Assembly: GCA_017524165.1 (NCBI GenBank)
Contig: JAFWUH010000084.1
Location: 1 to 45,109, forward strand
Source: Clostridia bacterium
Lineage (GTDB): Bacteria; Bacillota; Clostridia; Oscillospirales; Acutalibacteraceae
Direction: 5' to 3'
DNA length: 45,109 bases
The position numbers and the translations under genes are program-made. The notes under the pieces are model-generated. The model did no database searches, was not told the origin of the DNA, and worked only from the letters and a program-made list of their open reading frames with translations. Below are positions 13,833 to 22,415 of the stretch, in pieces. Each line of letters begins with the position of its first letter. Position 1 is the stretch's first letter.

Positions 13833-16337
13833 TCACTTGCCCTTTAATCCCAACCGGGCAATCGCATCTTCGCGCATTTTATATTTCAGAATCTTTCCGG
13901 CAACATTCATCGGGAAAGCGTCGGTAAATTCAATATACCGCGGCACCTTATGCCGTGCCATATGTTCATTGATATAGCCTTTCATCTCGTCCGCCGTCAT
14001 ACTTTCGCCGTCCTTCAAAATGATACAAGCCATAATTTCCTCGCCATACTGTTGGTCGGGCACGCCAATGACCTGAACATCCTTGACCTTCGGATGGGTA
14101 TAAATAAATTCCTCGATTTCTTTCGGATAAATATTTTCCCCGCCGCGAATGATCATATCCTTCAGGCGCCCGGTGATGCGGTAATTTCCCTCTTTGGTAC
14201 GGCAAGCCAAATCGCCGGTGTGCAACCAACCGTCTTGATCAATCGCCGCGGCGGTTTCGGTCGGCATTTTATAGTAACCCTTCATAATGTTATACCCGCG
14301 TGCCACAAATTCACCCGTAACCTCATCGGGACAATCTTCGCCGGTTTCGGGATCAACGATTTTACATTCAATTTCGGGCAAAGCGCGACCAACCGTACTG
14401 ACGCGCACCTCGATCGGATCATCGACCGAAGACATCGTACAACCGGGTGAAGATTCCGTTTGTCCGTAAACAATCGTGATCTCCCGCATATTCATTTTGT
14501 CAATGACATCCTGCATGACCGAAATCGGGCAGGGACTGCCCGCCATAATACCGGTGCGGACATGAGAAAAATCGGTTTTGGGGAAATCGGGATGTTCCAG
14601 CAGCGCAATAAACATGGTCGGCACGCCGTGAAACGCCGTAATTTGTTCATCATTGATACAATTCAGCGCGGGCTTTGGCGCATAATAGGGCAACGGATAA
14701 ATCGTCACGCCATGTGTCATCGACGCCGTCATTGCCAACACCATACCGAAACAATGGAACATCGGCACCTGAATCATCATACGGTCGGCGGTCGACAGAT
14801 CCATTCTGTCACCGATACATTTACCGTTGTTCACAACATTGTAGTGGGTTAACATAACACCTTTCGGGAATCCCGTGGTACCCGAAGTATACTGCATATT
14901 GCAGACATCGTCCTTGCGAACCTCGGCAGCCATACGGTAGACCTCTTCGACCGGCACATTACGCGCTTTATCCAAGGCTTCTTCCCAGGTGATACAACCC
15001 TTTTGACGGAATCCGACGGTAATAATATTGCGCAAAAACGGCAACCGACGGCTATGTAACGGGCTGCCGCTCGGCGTATCCTGCAATTCAGGACACAGCG
15101 TCGCCATCACTTCGGCATAGTTAGAATCGCGGAATCCCTCGATCATGATAAGCGTATGGGTATCCGACTGTTTTAAAAGATATTCCGCCTCATGAATTTT
15201 ATAGGCCGTGTTCATCGAAACAAGAACCGCACCGATTTTGGTCACCGCCCAAAACGCAATATACCATTGCGGTACATTGGTCGCCCAAACAGCAACATGG
15301 TCGCCGGCACCGACGCCCATGGCGATCAATGAGCGCGCAAAAGTATCGACATCGCGCCGAAATTCATAATAGGTTCTGGTATAATCCAAGGTCGTATATT
15401 TGAATGCCAGGTGATCCGGAAACTCTTCCACCATACGATCCAAAACCTGCGAAAAGGTACAGTCGATCAGTAATTCCTTTTTCCAAACATACTGACCGGT
15501 ATGCGCATTGTTATAATAAAGCGATTTCCGCGTGTGCTCGGCATGGTTATACTGACTCATATAGCTTTCAAACTGCGACAGAATAATTTCCATATCCTGC
15601 AGTTCTTCCATCCAAACCGGATCCCATTCCAATGCAATGAAACCGTCAAAGTTGACCGAACGAAGCGCCAGCATTATTTCGTTGATCGGCAGTTCTCCGT
15701 CGCCCATCAGGCAATAGGAAACTGTCCCGCTGTTCTGCCGGGCATCTTTCAGATGCACATGGCGAATATACGCACCCAAATTCTTGACCGTTTGTTCCGG
15801 TCGCTCATTCCCCGAAAAATAGGTGGAATAGCAGTCCCACAGGGCGGCAATACCGTCACAGGCAAAGTATTCGAGTACATTCCGCAACGATTCGGTATCG
15901 GCAAACAGTCCGCTGGTTTCCAGCAAAAGGGTTACGCCGTCCTGTTCTGCCATCGGCAGAATCTTTTCAATAAACTGTTTTACATGCTCCACATCGCCTG
16001 CCTCACCGTGTGACGAAGCATGGATCCGGATATACGGAATCCGCAGGTTGGCGGCAATGCGAATGCATTCCTCCAATTCAGCAAAAGAATCTTCGGTTTT
16101 TTGCGCGTCGGCAGGATCACAAATACTGTCAATGCAGGGGATTTTTAATTTTTTTTCATATAAAACGCGTCTGGTTGAAGCGGCGGCATAATCATGAAAC
16201 GCACTGTTTTGTGCGGTAAAAAGATCATTGCGCACATTGTGCAGTTCAATGCCGCCAAAACGCAATTCCGCAGCGATATCACACAGCTCTGCAAAGGAAC
16301 GACCGTGCCATCCTTTGGTCGAAAATGCTAATTTCAT
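13833..16337 (-). CDS. TIM-barrel isomerase-like domain fused to AMP-forming acyl-CoA synthetase
   Basis: An 834-residue fusion. Residues 1 to about 275 are a sugar-phosphate isomerase/AP-endonuclease-2-type TIM barrel starting MKLAFSTKGWHG; possible metal ligands are in LLLETSG, ALWDCYS, IRHVHLKDA and IALEWDP, so this half looks intact. Residues from about 285 are an AMP-dependent synthetase: TSGTTGFPKGVML P-loop, GWLHTGDLA, RGGENIYPKEIEE and a C-terminal GKILKYK with the acyl-adenylation Lys. The start overlaps the LeuA-like stop by four bases (ATGA). The Leu-type T-box upstream suggests isovalerate as the acid; this is inference. The role of the TIM barrel is unknown. Confidence 0.88.
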   Translation of the reverse strand: MKLAFSTKGWHGRSFAELCDIAAELRFGGIELHNVRNDLFTAQNSAFHDYAAASTRRVLYEKKLKIPCIDSICDPADAQKTEDSFAELEECIRIAANLRIPYIRIHASSHGEAGDVEHVKQFIEKILPMAEQDGVTLLLETSGLFADTESLRNVLEYFACDGIAALWDCYSTYFSGNERPEQTVKNLGAYIRHVHLKDARQNSGTVSYCLMGDGELPINEIMLALRSVNFDGFIALEWDPVWMEELQDMEIILSQFESYMSQYNHAEHTRKSLYYNNAHTGQYVWKKELLIDCTFSQVLDRMVEEFPDHLAFKYTTLDYTRTYYEFRRDVDTFARSLIAMGVGAGDHVAVWATNVPQWYIAFWAVTKIGAVLVSMNTAYKIHEAEYLLKQSDTHTLIMIEGFRDSNYAEVMATLCPELQDTPSGSPLHSRRLPFLRNIITVGFRQKGCITWEEALDKARNVPVEEVYRMAAEVRKDDVCNMQYTSGTTGFPKGVMLTHYNVVNNGKCIGDRMDLSTADRMMIQVPMFHCFGMVLAMTASMTHGVTIYPLPYYAPKPALNCINDEQITAFHGVPTMFIALLEHPDFPKTDFSHVRTGIMAGSPCPISVMQDVIDKMNMREITIVYGQTESSPGCTMSSVDDPIEVRVSTVGRALPEIECKIVDPETGEDCPDEVTGEFVARGYNIMKGYYKMPTETAAAIDQDGWLHTGDLACRTKEGNYRITGRLKDMIIRGGENIYPKEIEEFIYTHPKVKDVQVIGVPDQQYGEEIMACIILKDGESMTADEMKGYINEHMARHKVPRYIEFTDAFPMNVAGKILKYKMREDAIARLGLKGK

Positions 16338-17746
16338 GCGTTATTGCCCTCCTCATAAACAATTTTGTTGACCGCGTTCAAAAAGGCGCGAATAGAGGAA
16401 CCGATAATATCGGTTGAAATTCCGTTGCCCGAGAAGATCTTGCCGTTGTGCCGCAAGCGAACCAACGCGGAACCCATGGCCTCCCTACCCTCGGTCACCG
16501 CCTGGATCTGAAAGTCATCCAATTCATAGTGGCGACCGATGATCTGCTCTAACGCACGGAACGCGGCGTCAACCGGACCGTCGCCGGTGCAGATACCGGT
16601 TAAAGTCTTTTCGTCTTTCGTCAGCGTGATCTGTGCCGACGCTGTAATAATATTACCGTTGTTGATAACATAGTTTTCCAAACGGTAGGTCGGCGGTACC
16701 TGTAAGGCTGTACTGGCAACAATAGCTTCCAATTCCCTGATCCCAAGCGATTTTCCTTTGTTCACCCGGCAAAATTCTTCATAGACCTTGGTCAAATCCT
16801 CTTCCGACAAATCATAACCGAGGTCTTTCACTGCGGCAACGATTTCTTCGCGATCGGCATCCTGCTGAAAGACAGCATTACCGGCGCCACCGTGTAGTGC
16901 TTCATCCTGGAGGTTCCCGGCTTCTTCACGCTGATTCAACCCGAGGATCCAACCGATTTGACCGGTAATACGCTGTAAATTATTATAATCCAACGAGGTG
17001 GAAACACCCAAGCGACTGCCGCGATGATTCAACACCGAGGAAACCGTGCAGAAGTCCGGGATTTCCCGACTGCCGACCGCACAAAGGATCTCCTCTACCC
17101 CGCTCTTGACCGCCATCAGACAAGAAGCGGAAGCCAAGCCGCTTTCACTCCTGCAAACAACGCCCAATTGAACATTTTGAAGCGCTGGAATATCGTTTTT
17201 TACCGTCTGTAAATAGTCCTGAAACTCATCCGGCAGCATAGCGCCCTCGCTATCGCAAAGCGTGACCGTCTCCACGCCGTTTTGCACGGCAAGCTCGATA
17301 ATCTGTTTTAAAAATTCCGTTTCACTGCGCGTCGCGTCTACAGCGTAAAGCTCAAAAGGAATACCGCTGTTTTTTGCGGCGGCAAATAACTTTTCGGCGA
17401 ACGGAATCATTTTATGCGGTTTTAAATGACATTGATACTCCATCAACACCGCAGAAACCGGCAGACAAAGACGGATCCGACAGTTTTTGGCACTCGCCAG
17501 CGCCGACGCCGTCATTTCGATCGCCGCAAGATCCGGCGCGGTTTCCACCGAAATTTTACTGTTTTTGACAAACGCGGCAACGGTACGAATCAACAACGAG
17601 TCGGTTGTCGGATTGACAATTGCCGGCATTTCAATCACCGCGACACGCAATCGGTCTAAATGTCTGGCAATCTCAATTTTTTCTTTAAACGAGAGGCGTT
17701 TTGCATTCAAAACCAAAGACATTTCGCTGACCGTTAACTGTTTCAT
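16334..17746 (-). CDS. LeuA-like protein lacking catalytic motifs, with LeuA regulatory domain
   Basis: A 470-residue homologue of the 2-isopropylmalate synthase family. The N-terminal 290 residues keep the HMGL barrel pattern (LSFKEKIEIARHLDRLRVAV, VTLCDSEGAMLPDEF). The C-terminal 130 residues are the LeuA allosteric domain, with RLENYVINNG, GICTGDGPVDAAFRAL and STDIIGSS. The TTLRDGEQ motif carrying the catalytic Arg and metal-binding Asp is replaced by MSLVLNAKR, and the HxHND metal site by VCRSES. It therefore should not condense 2-oxoisovalerate with acetyl-CoA. It may be a leucine-binding regulator or scaffold for the coupled ligase. It lies directly behind the Leu-type T-box. Confidence 0.8.
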   Translation of the reverse strand: MKQLTVSEMSLVLNAKRLSFKEKIEIARHLDRLRVAVIEMPAIVNPTTDSLLIRTVAAFVKNSKISVETAPDLAAIEMTASALASAKNCRIRLCLPVSAVLMEYQCHLKPHKMIPFAEKLFAAAKNSGIPFELYAVDATRSETEFLKQIIELAVQNGVETVTLCDSEGAMLPDEFQDYLQTVKNDIPALQNVQLGVVCRSESGLASASCLMAVKSGVEEILCAVGSREIPDFCTVSSVLNHRGSRLGVSTSLDYNNLQRITGQIGWILGLNQREEAGNLQDEALHGGAGNAVFQQDADREEIVAAVKDLGYDLSEEDLTKVYEEFCRVNKGKSLGIRELEAIVASTALQVPPTYRLENYVINNGNIITASAQITLTKDEKTLTGICTGDGPVDAAFRALEQIIGRHYELDDFQIQAVTEGREAMGSALVRLRHNGKIFSGNGISTDIIGSSIRAFLNAVNKIVYEEGNNA

Positions 17747-17770
17747 TTTTCTTCACCTTTTCCAATAAGA

Positions 17771-18036
17771 TAAAAAGTCCCTGAAGCCAATCGGCTTCAG
17801 GGACGAATCACTAAAATCCGCGGTACCACCCTGTTTACTGCAACCTTGCAGTCACTTTCCCGGCTCTAACAAGCCGTTTGCCTTGATAACGGGGCAAGCC
17901 GGAACTTCTTACTGTGATTTCGGAAGCTCTGCTCAGGAATGAGACTTTGTTTTCTTGGCGTATCGGTTTCCACCCCATCCGATTCTCTGTCCCGCACAAC
18001 CGAAAACAAATAGTTCCTTCAATGCATTTCAATATC
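17771..18036 (-). promoter_or_regulatory. T-box leader 1, specifier read as CUC (Leu)
   Basis: A T-box riboswitch upstream of the LeuA-like gene. The T-box AGGGTGGTACCGCGG is at 17818-17832. A terminator with a 12-base stem (GTCCCTGAAGCC/GGCTTCAGGGAC, 17777-17804) and U-run follows. In Stem I, TTTGTTTTC pairs with GAAAACAAA and GGAA with TTCC; the loop between them on the 3' side is GTCTCA. By comparison with B. subtilis glyQS (codon, then A, then base stem) the specifier is CUC at 17941-17943. An AGAGA motif and a GGATGGGGTGG apical region fit Stem I. Uncharged tRNA-Leu would allow readthrough. Confidence 0.88.
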
Positions 18037-18043
18037 TTTTCAA

Positions 18044-18072
18044 ATGATACCACAATTATATCAGAATGTCAA
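18044..18072 (-). promoter_or_regulatory. Promoter of T-box leader 1
   Basis: TTGACA (18067-18072) and TATCAT (18044-18049) with a 17-base spacer on the minus strand. The -35 overlaps the last codons of ilvE, so this unit can be transcribed independently. Confidence 0.8.
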
Positions 18073-19142
18073 CCTTTTTTTATCGGGCAGATCCAATTGA
18101 AGCGATCCTCCACATCGCCGCGTTGGATACCGGTCAAAGTGTCATACAGATGCTGAGAAACTTCACCGATTTCGCCGTTGTTAATGACATAAACCTCATC
18201 TTTGTAGCAAAGCTCTCCGATCGGTGAAATAACGGCGGCGGTACCGCAACCCCATGCTTCTTTTAAGCGACCGTTCTTCATCGCGTCAACCAACTCATCA
18301 ACGCTCAACAGGCGCTCGTGAACGGTATAGCCTTCGCTCTTCAGCAATTCCACGCAGGATTTACGGGTAATACCGGGCAGGATAGAACCGTCCAACGCCG
18401 GGGTCACAATCTCATCGTCAATACGGAACATGACATTCATAGCACCGACTTCTTCAATGTATTTGCGCTCGACACCGTCCAACCACAAAACCTGCGAATA
18501 GCCGAGTTCTGCGGCGCGTTGTCCGGCACGGGTGCTGGCGCCATAGTTGCCGCCGCATTTCGCCTCGCCGGTGCCGCCGCGAACGGCGCGGACATCTTCG
18601 GTCTCGATCATGATTTTAACCGGATTCAAGCCCTCTTTGAAATAACTGCTTGCCAACGAAGCAATTACAACATAGGTCACGCTCGATACCGAGTGCACAC
18701 CCAAAGATTGGTCATTGCCGAACATAAACGGACGCAGATAAAGGGTCGTTCCCGGTGCGGTCGGCACCCAATCATACTCGACCGAAACAAAGGTCTTTAA
18801 AATTTCCAGCGCGTCGTCTTCGGGAATGGTCGGCAGGCACATGCGTTCCGCCGAACGGTTCAAACGGCGAACATTTTCGATCGGGCGGAAGAGTTGAACC
18901 TCTCCGGTTTTGGTACGGTACGCCTTTAAGCCCTCAAAAATTTCCGATCCGTAGTGCAGTACGGTCGAAGCCGGATGCAGGGAAAGATTTTGGAACGGCA
19001 CAATGCGCGCGTCATGCCATCCGCCTTGATCAGCATCATATTCCATGATAAACATATGGTCTGTAAAAATCTTTCCGAATCCGTACTCGGCATTCTCCGG
19101 TTTTTTTGCCGGTGCTGTGTTCTTTGTAATTGAAATATTCAT
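18069..19142 (-). CDS. ilvE: Branched-chain amino acid aminotransferase
   Basis: A 357-residue class IV PLP aminotransferase interconverting Leu, Ile, Val and their 2-oxo acids with glutamate. The PLP lysine is in GEAKCGGNYGAS. Other family motifs are LHYGSEIFEGLKAYR, RPFMFGND, EEVGAMNVMF, LPGITRKS and the C-terminal GCGTAAVISPI. The length fits the BCAT type II subgroup. It starts two bases after the oxidoreductase gamma gene and is the last gene of the Val-T-box unit. The neighbours suggest that it aminates 2-oxo acids made by the oxidoreductase. Confidence 0.95.
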   Translation of the reverse strand: MNISITKNTAPAKKPENAEYGFGKIFTDHMFIMEYDADQGGWHDARIVPFQNLSLHPASTVLHYGSEIFEGLKAYRTKTGEVQLFRPIENVRRLNRSAERMCLPTIPEDDALEILKTFVSVEYDWVPTAPGTTLYLRPFMFGNDQSLGVHSVSSVTYVVIASLASSYFKEGLNPVKIMIETEDVRAVRGGTGEAKCGGNYGASTRAGQRAAELGYSQVLWLDGVERKYIEEVGAMNVMFRIDDEIVTPALDGSILPGITRKSCVELLKSEGYTVHERLLSVDELVDAMKNGRLKEAWGCGTAAVISPIGELCYKDEVYVINNGEIGEVSQHLYDTLTGIQRGDVEDRFNWICPIKKG

Positions 19143-19144
19143 CC

Positions 19145-19690
19145 TTAACCCTCCTGATAATCTCTGCCGATTTTCATGGCATTTAAGTTGACATCCAACA
19201 TATCGGCATGTTTTGCCGAAACAACCTTTTTGAGCGCATCCACCACGGCTTGTTCGTTTTCAAAGCCGTTGGTTTCCGCCAAAACCTTGCCCATCAAAAT
19301 GATGTTTGCCATTTTCGGGATATTATGATCCGAAGCAATTTTGGTAGCCGGAACATAGAAAACCTGAACATCGGTACGCTCGACCTTGCGTTCCACCAGG
19401 GTGGAATCGACGAAAATCATGCCGCCGGGTCTTACCGCGGATTCGTATCTGTCCAAAGAAGGTAAATTCATGGCGATCAGGACATCCGGGGTCACCACGA
19501 TGGGCGAGGCAACCTCTTTATCGCTGATAACGACCCCGCAGCTGGCGGTACCGCCGCGCATTTCAGGACCGTAGGAGGGCAACCAACTGACATTCATGCC
19601 GTCGATCAGACCTTTGTATGCCAACAATTTGCCCGAGAACAAAATTCCCTGTCCGCCGAATCCGGCAAACAAATACTGCGTGGTAGCCAT
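19145..19690 (-). CDS. 2-oxoacid:ferredoxin oxidoreductase, gamma subunit
   Basis: A 181-residue gamma subunit of the VOR/KOR family. It starts MATTQYLFAGFGGQGI and carries SYGPEMRGGTASC, both standard gamma-subunit motifs. Its ATG directly abuts the beta-subunit stop (TAAATG). It forms a complex with the alpha, beta and ferredoxin subunits in the same operon. The substrate (branched-chain 2-oxo acids versus 2-oxoglutarate) is inferred from ilvE and the T-boxes, not from the protein itself. Confidence 0.92.
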   Translation of the reverse strand: MATTQYLFAGFGGQGILFSGKLLAYKGLIDGMNVSWLPSYGPEMRGGTASCGVVISDKEVASPIVVTPDVLIAMNLPSLDRYESAVRPGGMIFVDSTLVERKVERTDVQVFYVPATKIASDHNIPKMANIILMGKVLAETNGFENEQAVVDALKKVVSAKHADMLDVNLNAMKIGRDYQEG

Positions 19691-20443
19691 TTATTCGTCC
19701 CCCTTCTCTGCCGAACGATCCTTATAAACGCCCAAAGGATAATAAGGAATCATCTTTTCGTCGATCCATTGCAATGCCTTTTGCGGAGTCAATCCCCAGT
19801 TGGTCGGACAGCTGGAAAGGACTTCGATCAACGAAAAGCCTTTGCCGTTGATCTGATTTTCAAACGCCTTTTTAATGGCTTTCTTGGCGTTTTTGATGTT
19901 TTTAACATTATTCACCGCCACACGCGCTAAATACTCCGGACCGTCAAGCTGAGAAAGCATCTCGCAGACCTTCACCGGATAGCCGCAAAGATTGACATCA
20001 CGGCCGTAGGGCGATGTTTGCGTGACCTGCCCCGGCAACGAAGTCGGCGCCATCTGACCGCCGGTCATGCCGTAAATAGCGTTGTTGATAAAAATAACGG
20101 TAATATTTTCGTTACGGGCGGCGGAATGAACCGTTTCCGCCGTACCGATGGAAGCCAGGTCGCCGTCACCCTGATAGGTGAAAACGATATTTTCGGGATC
20201 CGAGCGTTTCACGCCTGTTGCCACTGCCGGCGCTCTGCCGTGCGCCGCTTCAATCATATCAAAATTAAAGTAGTCATACGCCATGACCGAACAACCAACC
20301 GGTGCAATACCGATGGTTTTCCCTTCAATGCCGAGCTCATCAATGACCTCTGCCACCAAACGATGCACGATGCCGTGGGTACAACCCGGACAATAGTGCA
20401 GCGGCACATCGGTCAGCGCATGCGGTTTATCAAAAATAACCAT
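19691..20443 (-). CDS. 2-oxoacid:ferredoxin oxidoreductase, beta subunit (TPP-binding)
   Basis: A 250-residue thiamine-diphosphate subunit. HYCPGCTHGI is at residues 16-25, GCSVMAYDY follows, and the TPP/Mg motif runs from GDGDLASIG to the NNAIYGMTGGQ segment. Its start overlaps the alpha stop by one base (TAATG) behind GGAGGTG. It catalyses decarboxylation of the 2-oxo acid or, with reduced ferredoxin, reductive carboxylation of the acyl-CoA. Confidence 0.93.
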   Translation of the reverse strand: MVIFDKPHALTDVPLHYCPGCTHGIVHRLVAEVIDELGIEGKTIGIAPVGCSVMAYDYFNFDMIEAAHGRAPAVATGVKRSDPENIVFTYQGDGDLASIGTAETVHSAARNENITVIFINNAIYGMTGGQMAPTSLPGQVTQTSPYGRDVNLCGYPVKVCEMLSQLDGPEYLARVAVNNVKNIKNAKKAIKKAFENQINGKGFSLIEVLSSCPTNWGLTPQKALQWIDEKMIPYYPLGVYKDRSAEKGDE

Positions 20444-21507
20444 TATTTTGCACCTCCGTTATGAATTGATAAAATTGCATCCAAAACCTGTTCCGGCAAC
20501 GGAATCATACCGCCGGTACGGTTGCAAAGGCTGACCGGCGCTTTTCCGTTGACCGCCAGACGAACATCTTCGATCATCTGTCCCATCGACAGCTCGACCG
20601 AGAGGAAATGCCCGACTTTCTCAGCTGCCGCGGCAAAGGCTTTGGTCGGGAACGGCCACAGGGTGATCGGACGGATCAAGCCGACCTTGACGCCCTGTTC
20701 GCGCGCCTGATCAATAGCGTTCTTCGCCACACGCGCGGCAATACCGAACGCCGCAACACAGATTTCGGCGTCCTCCATCTTATATTCCTCATAAAGGACT
20801 TCGTTTTCTTCAATCACTTTATAGCGTTCAAAACGGTCAAAGTTGGTCTTCTCCAACAGGTCGGGTTTCAAATAAAGCGAGTTAATAATATTATGTTCGC
20901 GTTTCATGCCCGTGCCGGTAACCGCCCACGGCTTTTCCACCGGGTCACGGAATTTGAAATCCAACGAAACGGGTTCCATCATCTGACCCATCGTACCGTC
21001 CGCCAAAATCATGGCTGTCATGCGATACTGATCCGCCAATTCAAAGCCGCGTACCGTCAATTCTGCCATTTCCTGCACCGAATCGGGCGCCAAAACGATC
21101 ATGTGAAAATCGCCGTGCGCGCCGCCTTTGGTGGCTTGGAAATAGTCGGATTGGGAGGGTTGAATACCGCCGAGTCCGGGGCCGCCGCGCTGTACATTGA
21201 CGACCAACGCTGGCAGATCCGCACCCGCCAAATAGGAGAGTCCCTCTCCTTTCAGCGAGATACCGGGGCTTGACGAGGAGGTCATCACCCGTTTTCCGGT
21301 TGACGCCACCCCGTATACCATATTGATGGCGGCAATTTCACTTTCCGCCTGTAAGAATGTTCCGCCGATTTTAGGCATCCGCTTTGCCATATATGCGGCA
21401 ACTTCGGTCTGCGGGGTAATCGGATACCCGAAATAGTGACGACAACCTGCCAGAATTGCGGCTTCGGCAATCGCCTCGTTTCCTTTCATTAAAACCTTAT
21501 CAGCCAT
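20443..21507 (-). CDS. 2-oxoacid:ferredoxin oxidoreductase, alpha subunit
   Basis: A 354-residue alpha subunit (VorB/KorA type). Typical motifs are GCRHYFGYPITPQTEVA, FLQAESEIAAINMVYG, RVMTSSSSPGISL and NVQRGGPGLGG, with CNRTGG near the end. The start is taken as ATG 21507 (MADKVLMKGN), nine bases after AGGA; an in-frame GTG at 21513 would add two residues. The gene order ferredoxin-alpha-beta-gamma is standard for VOR/KOR enzymes. Confidence 0.93.
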   Translation of the reverse strand: MADKVLMKGNEAIAEAAILAGCRHYFGYPITPQTEVAAYMAKRMPKIGGTFLQAESEIAAINMVYGVASTGKRVMTSSSSPGISLKGEGLSYLAGADLPALVVNVQRGGPGLGGIQPSQSDYFQATKGGAHGDFHMIVLAPDSVQEMAELTVRGFELADQYRMTAMILADGTMGQMMEPVSLDFKFRDPVEKPWAVTGTGMKREHNIINSLYLKPDLLEKTNFDRFERYKVIEENEVLYEEYKMEDAEICVAAFGIAARVAKNAIDQAREQGVKVGLIRPITLWPFPTKAFAAAAEKVGHFLSVELSMGQMIEDVRLAVNGKAPVSLCNRTGGMIPLPEQVLDAILSIHNGGAK

Positions 21508-21522
21508 AATCACCCGTCCTTT

Positions 21523-21729
21523 CTACTTTTCAATCTTAATAATGCAATCCGGACACATGGTCGCGCAGAATGCACAACCGATGCAGTCTTCCGGATTTGC
21601 GGCTTCCACCGGATGGTGTCCTTTTTTGTTAATCTTGTCCTTGGCGAGGATCAATACCTTTTTGGGGCAAACCTCGACACACAGTCCGCAACCTTTACAC
21701 AGATCGGTTTTAAAGGTTAATCGTGCCAT
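21523..21729 (-). CDS. 2-oxoacid oxidoreductase delta subunit, 2[4Fe-4S] ferredoxin
   Basis: A 68-residue iron-sulfur protein with two complete [4Fe-4S] motifs: CKGCGLCVEVCP at about residues 11-22 and CIGCAFCATMCP at about 49-60. It carries electrons between the TPP centre and free ferredoxin. It lies 15 bases before the alpha gene and 12 after the ATPase gene. Confidence 0.93.
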   Translation of the reverse strand: MARLTFKTDLCKGCGLCVEVCPKKVLILAKDKINKKGHHPVEAANPEDCIGCAFCATMCPDCIIKIEK

Positions 21730-21741
21730 AACAACTCTCCT

Positions 21742-22401
21742 TTACAGTTTCTTCTGTAACTCCAGCGGATACAGATGAGGTATTTTATTCTTCAGCGGTT
21801 CGTACAATTCCCGTGCGACCGTTGTGAACAACAATGGAAGACCGGTTTGACGGCAGAGCTCCCCGGCATAAGCCATCGAATGTTCCACATCCTCCGGCGC
21901 GGTTTCCCTGCCTAAATTGGAATTATTGATAATGCCGGAAAATTTCAGCCGGCAGGCATTTTCAATTTCCCGCATGACTTCGACGGTCGTCGCCGCCGTT
22001 CGGGTCAACGGACGGTAACAGTTTACCACCAAAAGCATATCGTAGTTTGCTTCTTCGGCAATTTTCGGGGAAAGCCGACCGAGCGCCAGCGCGCCGCGTT
22101 CATCTCCGCCCACATCGACAATGCTGTACAGTTCCCGGTCATCAGTGACGCTGTACATTTCCTGCGGCAGAGCGGGAATGTCCACATTTGAGTTGGCATA
22201 GGGCGAACAAATCAGCCGGATATCCTCTTTTTGTAACAGCGCTTCGCTGTCCTTGGTGCGAAAATACGGATTGACAATATCAATATCCGCAATCGCGACC
22301 CGCGGCTTTTGTTGCCGCAATTCTCTTGCCAGATTTACGGCGATATTGGTTTTGCCGCTGCCGTAATGACCTGAAAGAATGGTGATTCGTTTAAAATTCA
22401 T
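21742..22401 (-). CDS. P-loop ATPase (ParA/MinD-like), unknown role
   Basis: A 219-residue P-loop NTPase. The Walker A motif GHYGSGKTN is at residues 11-19, IADIDIVNPYFR follows like a MinD/ParA deviant-Walker second region, and IVDVGGDERGA looks like a Walker B segment. It lies between the ligase and the ferredoxin subunit, spaced 14 and 12 bases, so it is co-transcribed. A function in assembling or maturing the oxidoreductase is a guess from position. The ribosome binding site is weak, which suggests coupled translation. Confidence 0.75.
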   Translation of the reverse strand: MNFKRITILSGHYGSGKTNIAVNLARELRQQKPRVAIADIDIVNPYFRTKDSEALLQKEDIRLICSPYANSNVDIPALPQEMYSVTDDRELYSIVDVGGDERGALALGRLSPKIAEEANYDMLLVVNCYRPLTRTAATTVEVMREIENACRLKFSGIINNSNLGRETAPEDVEHSMAYAGELCRQTGLPLLFTTVARELYEPLKNKIPHLYPLELQKKL

Positions 22402-22415
22402 GTTCTCTACCCAAT

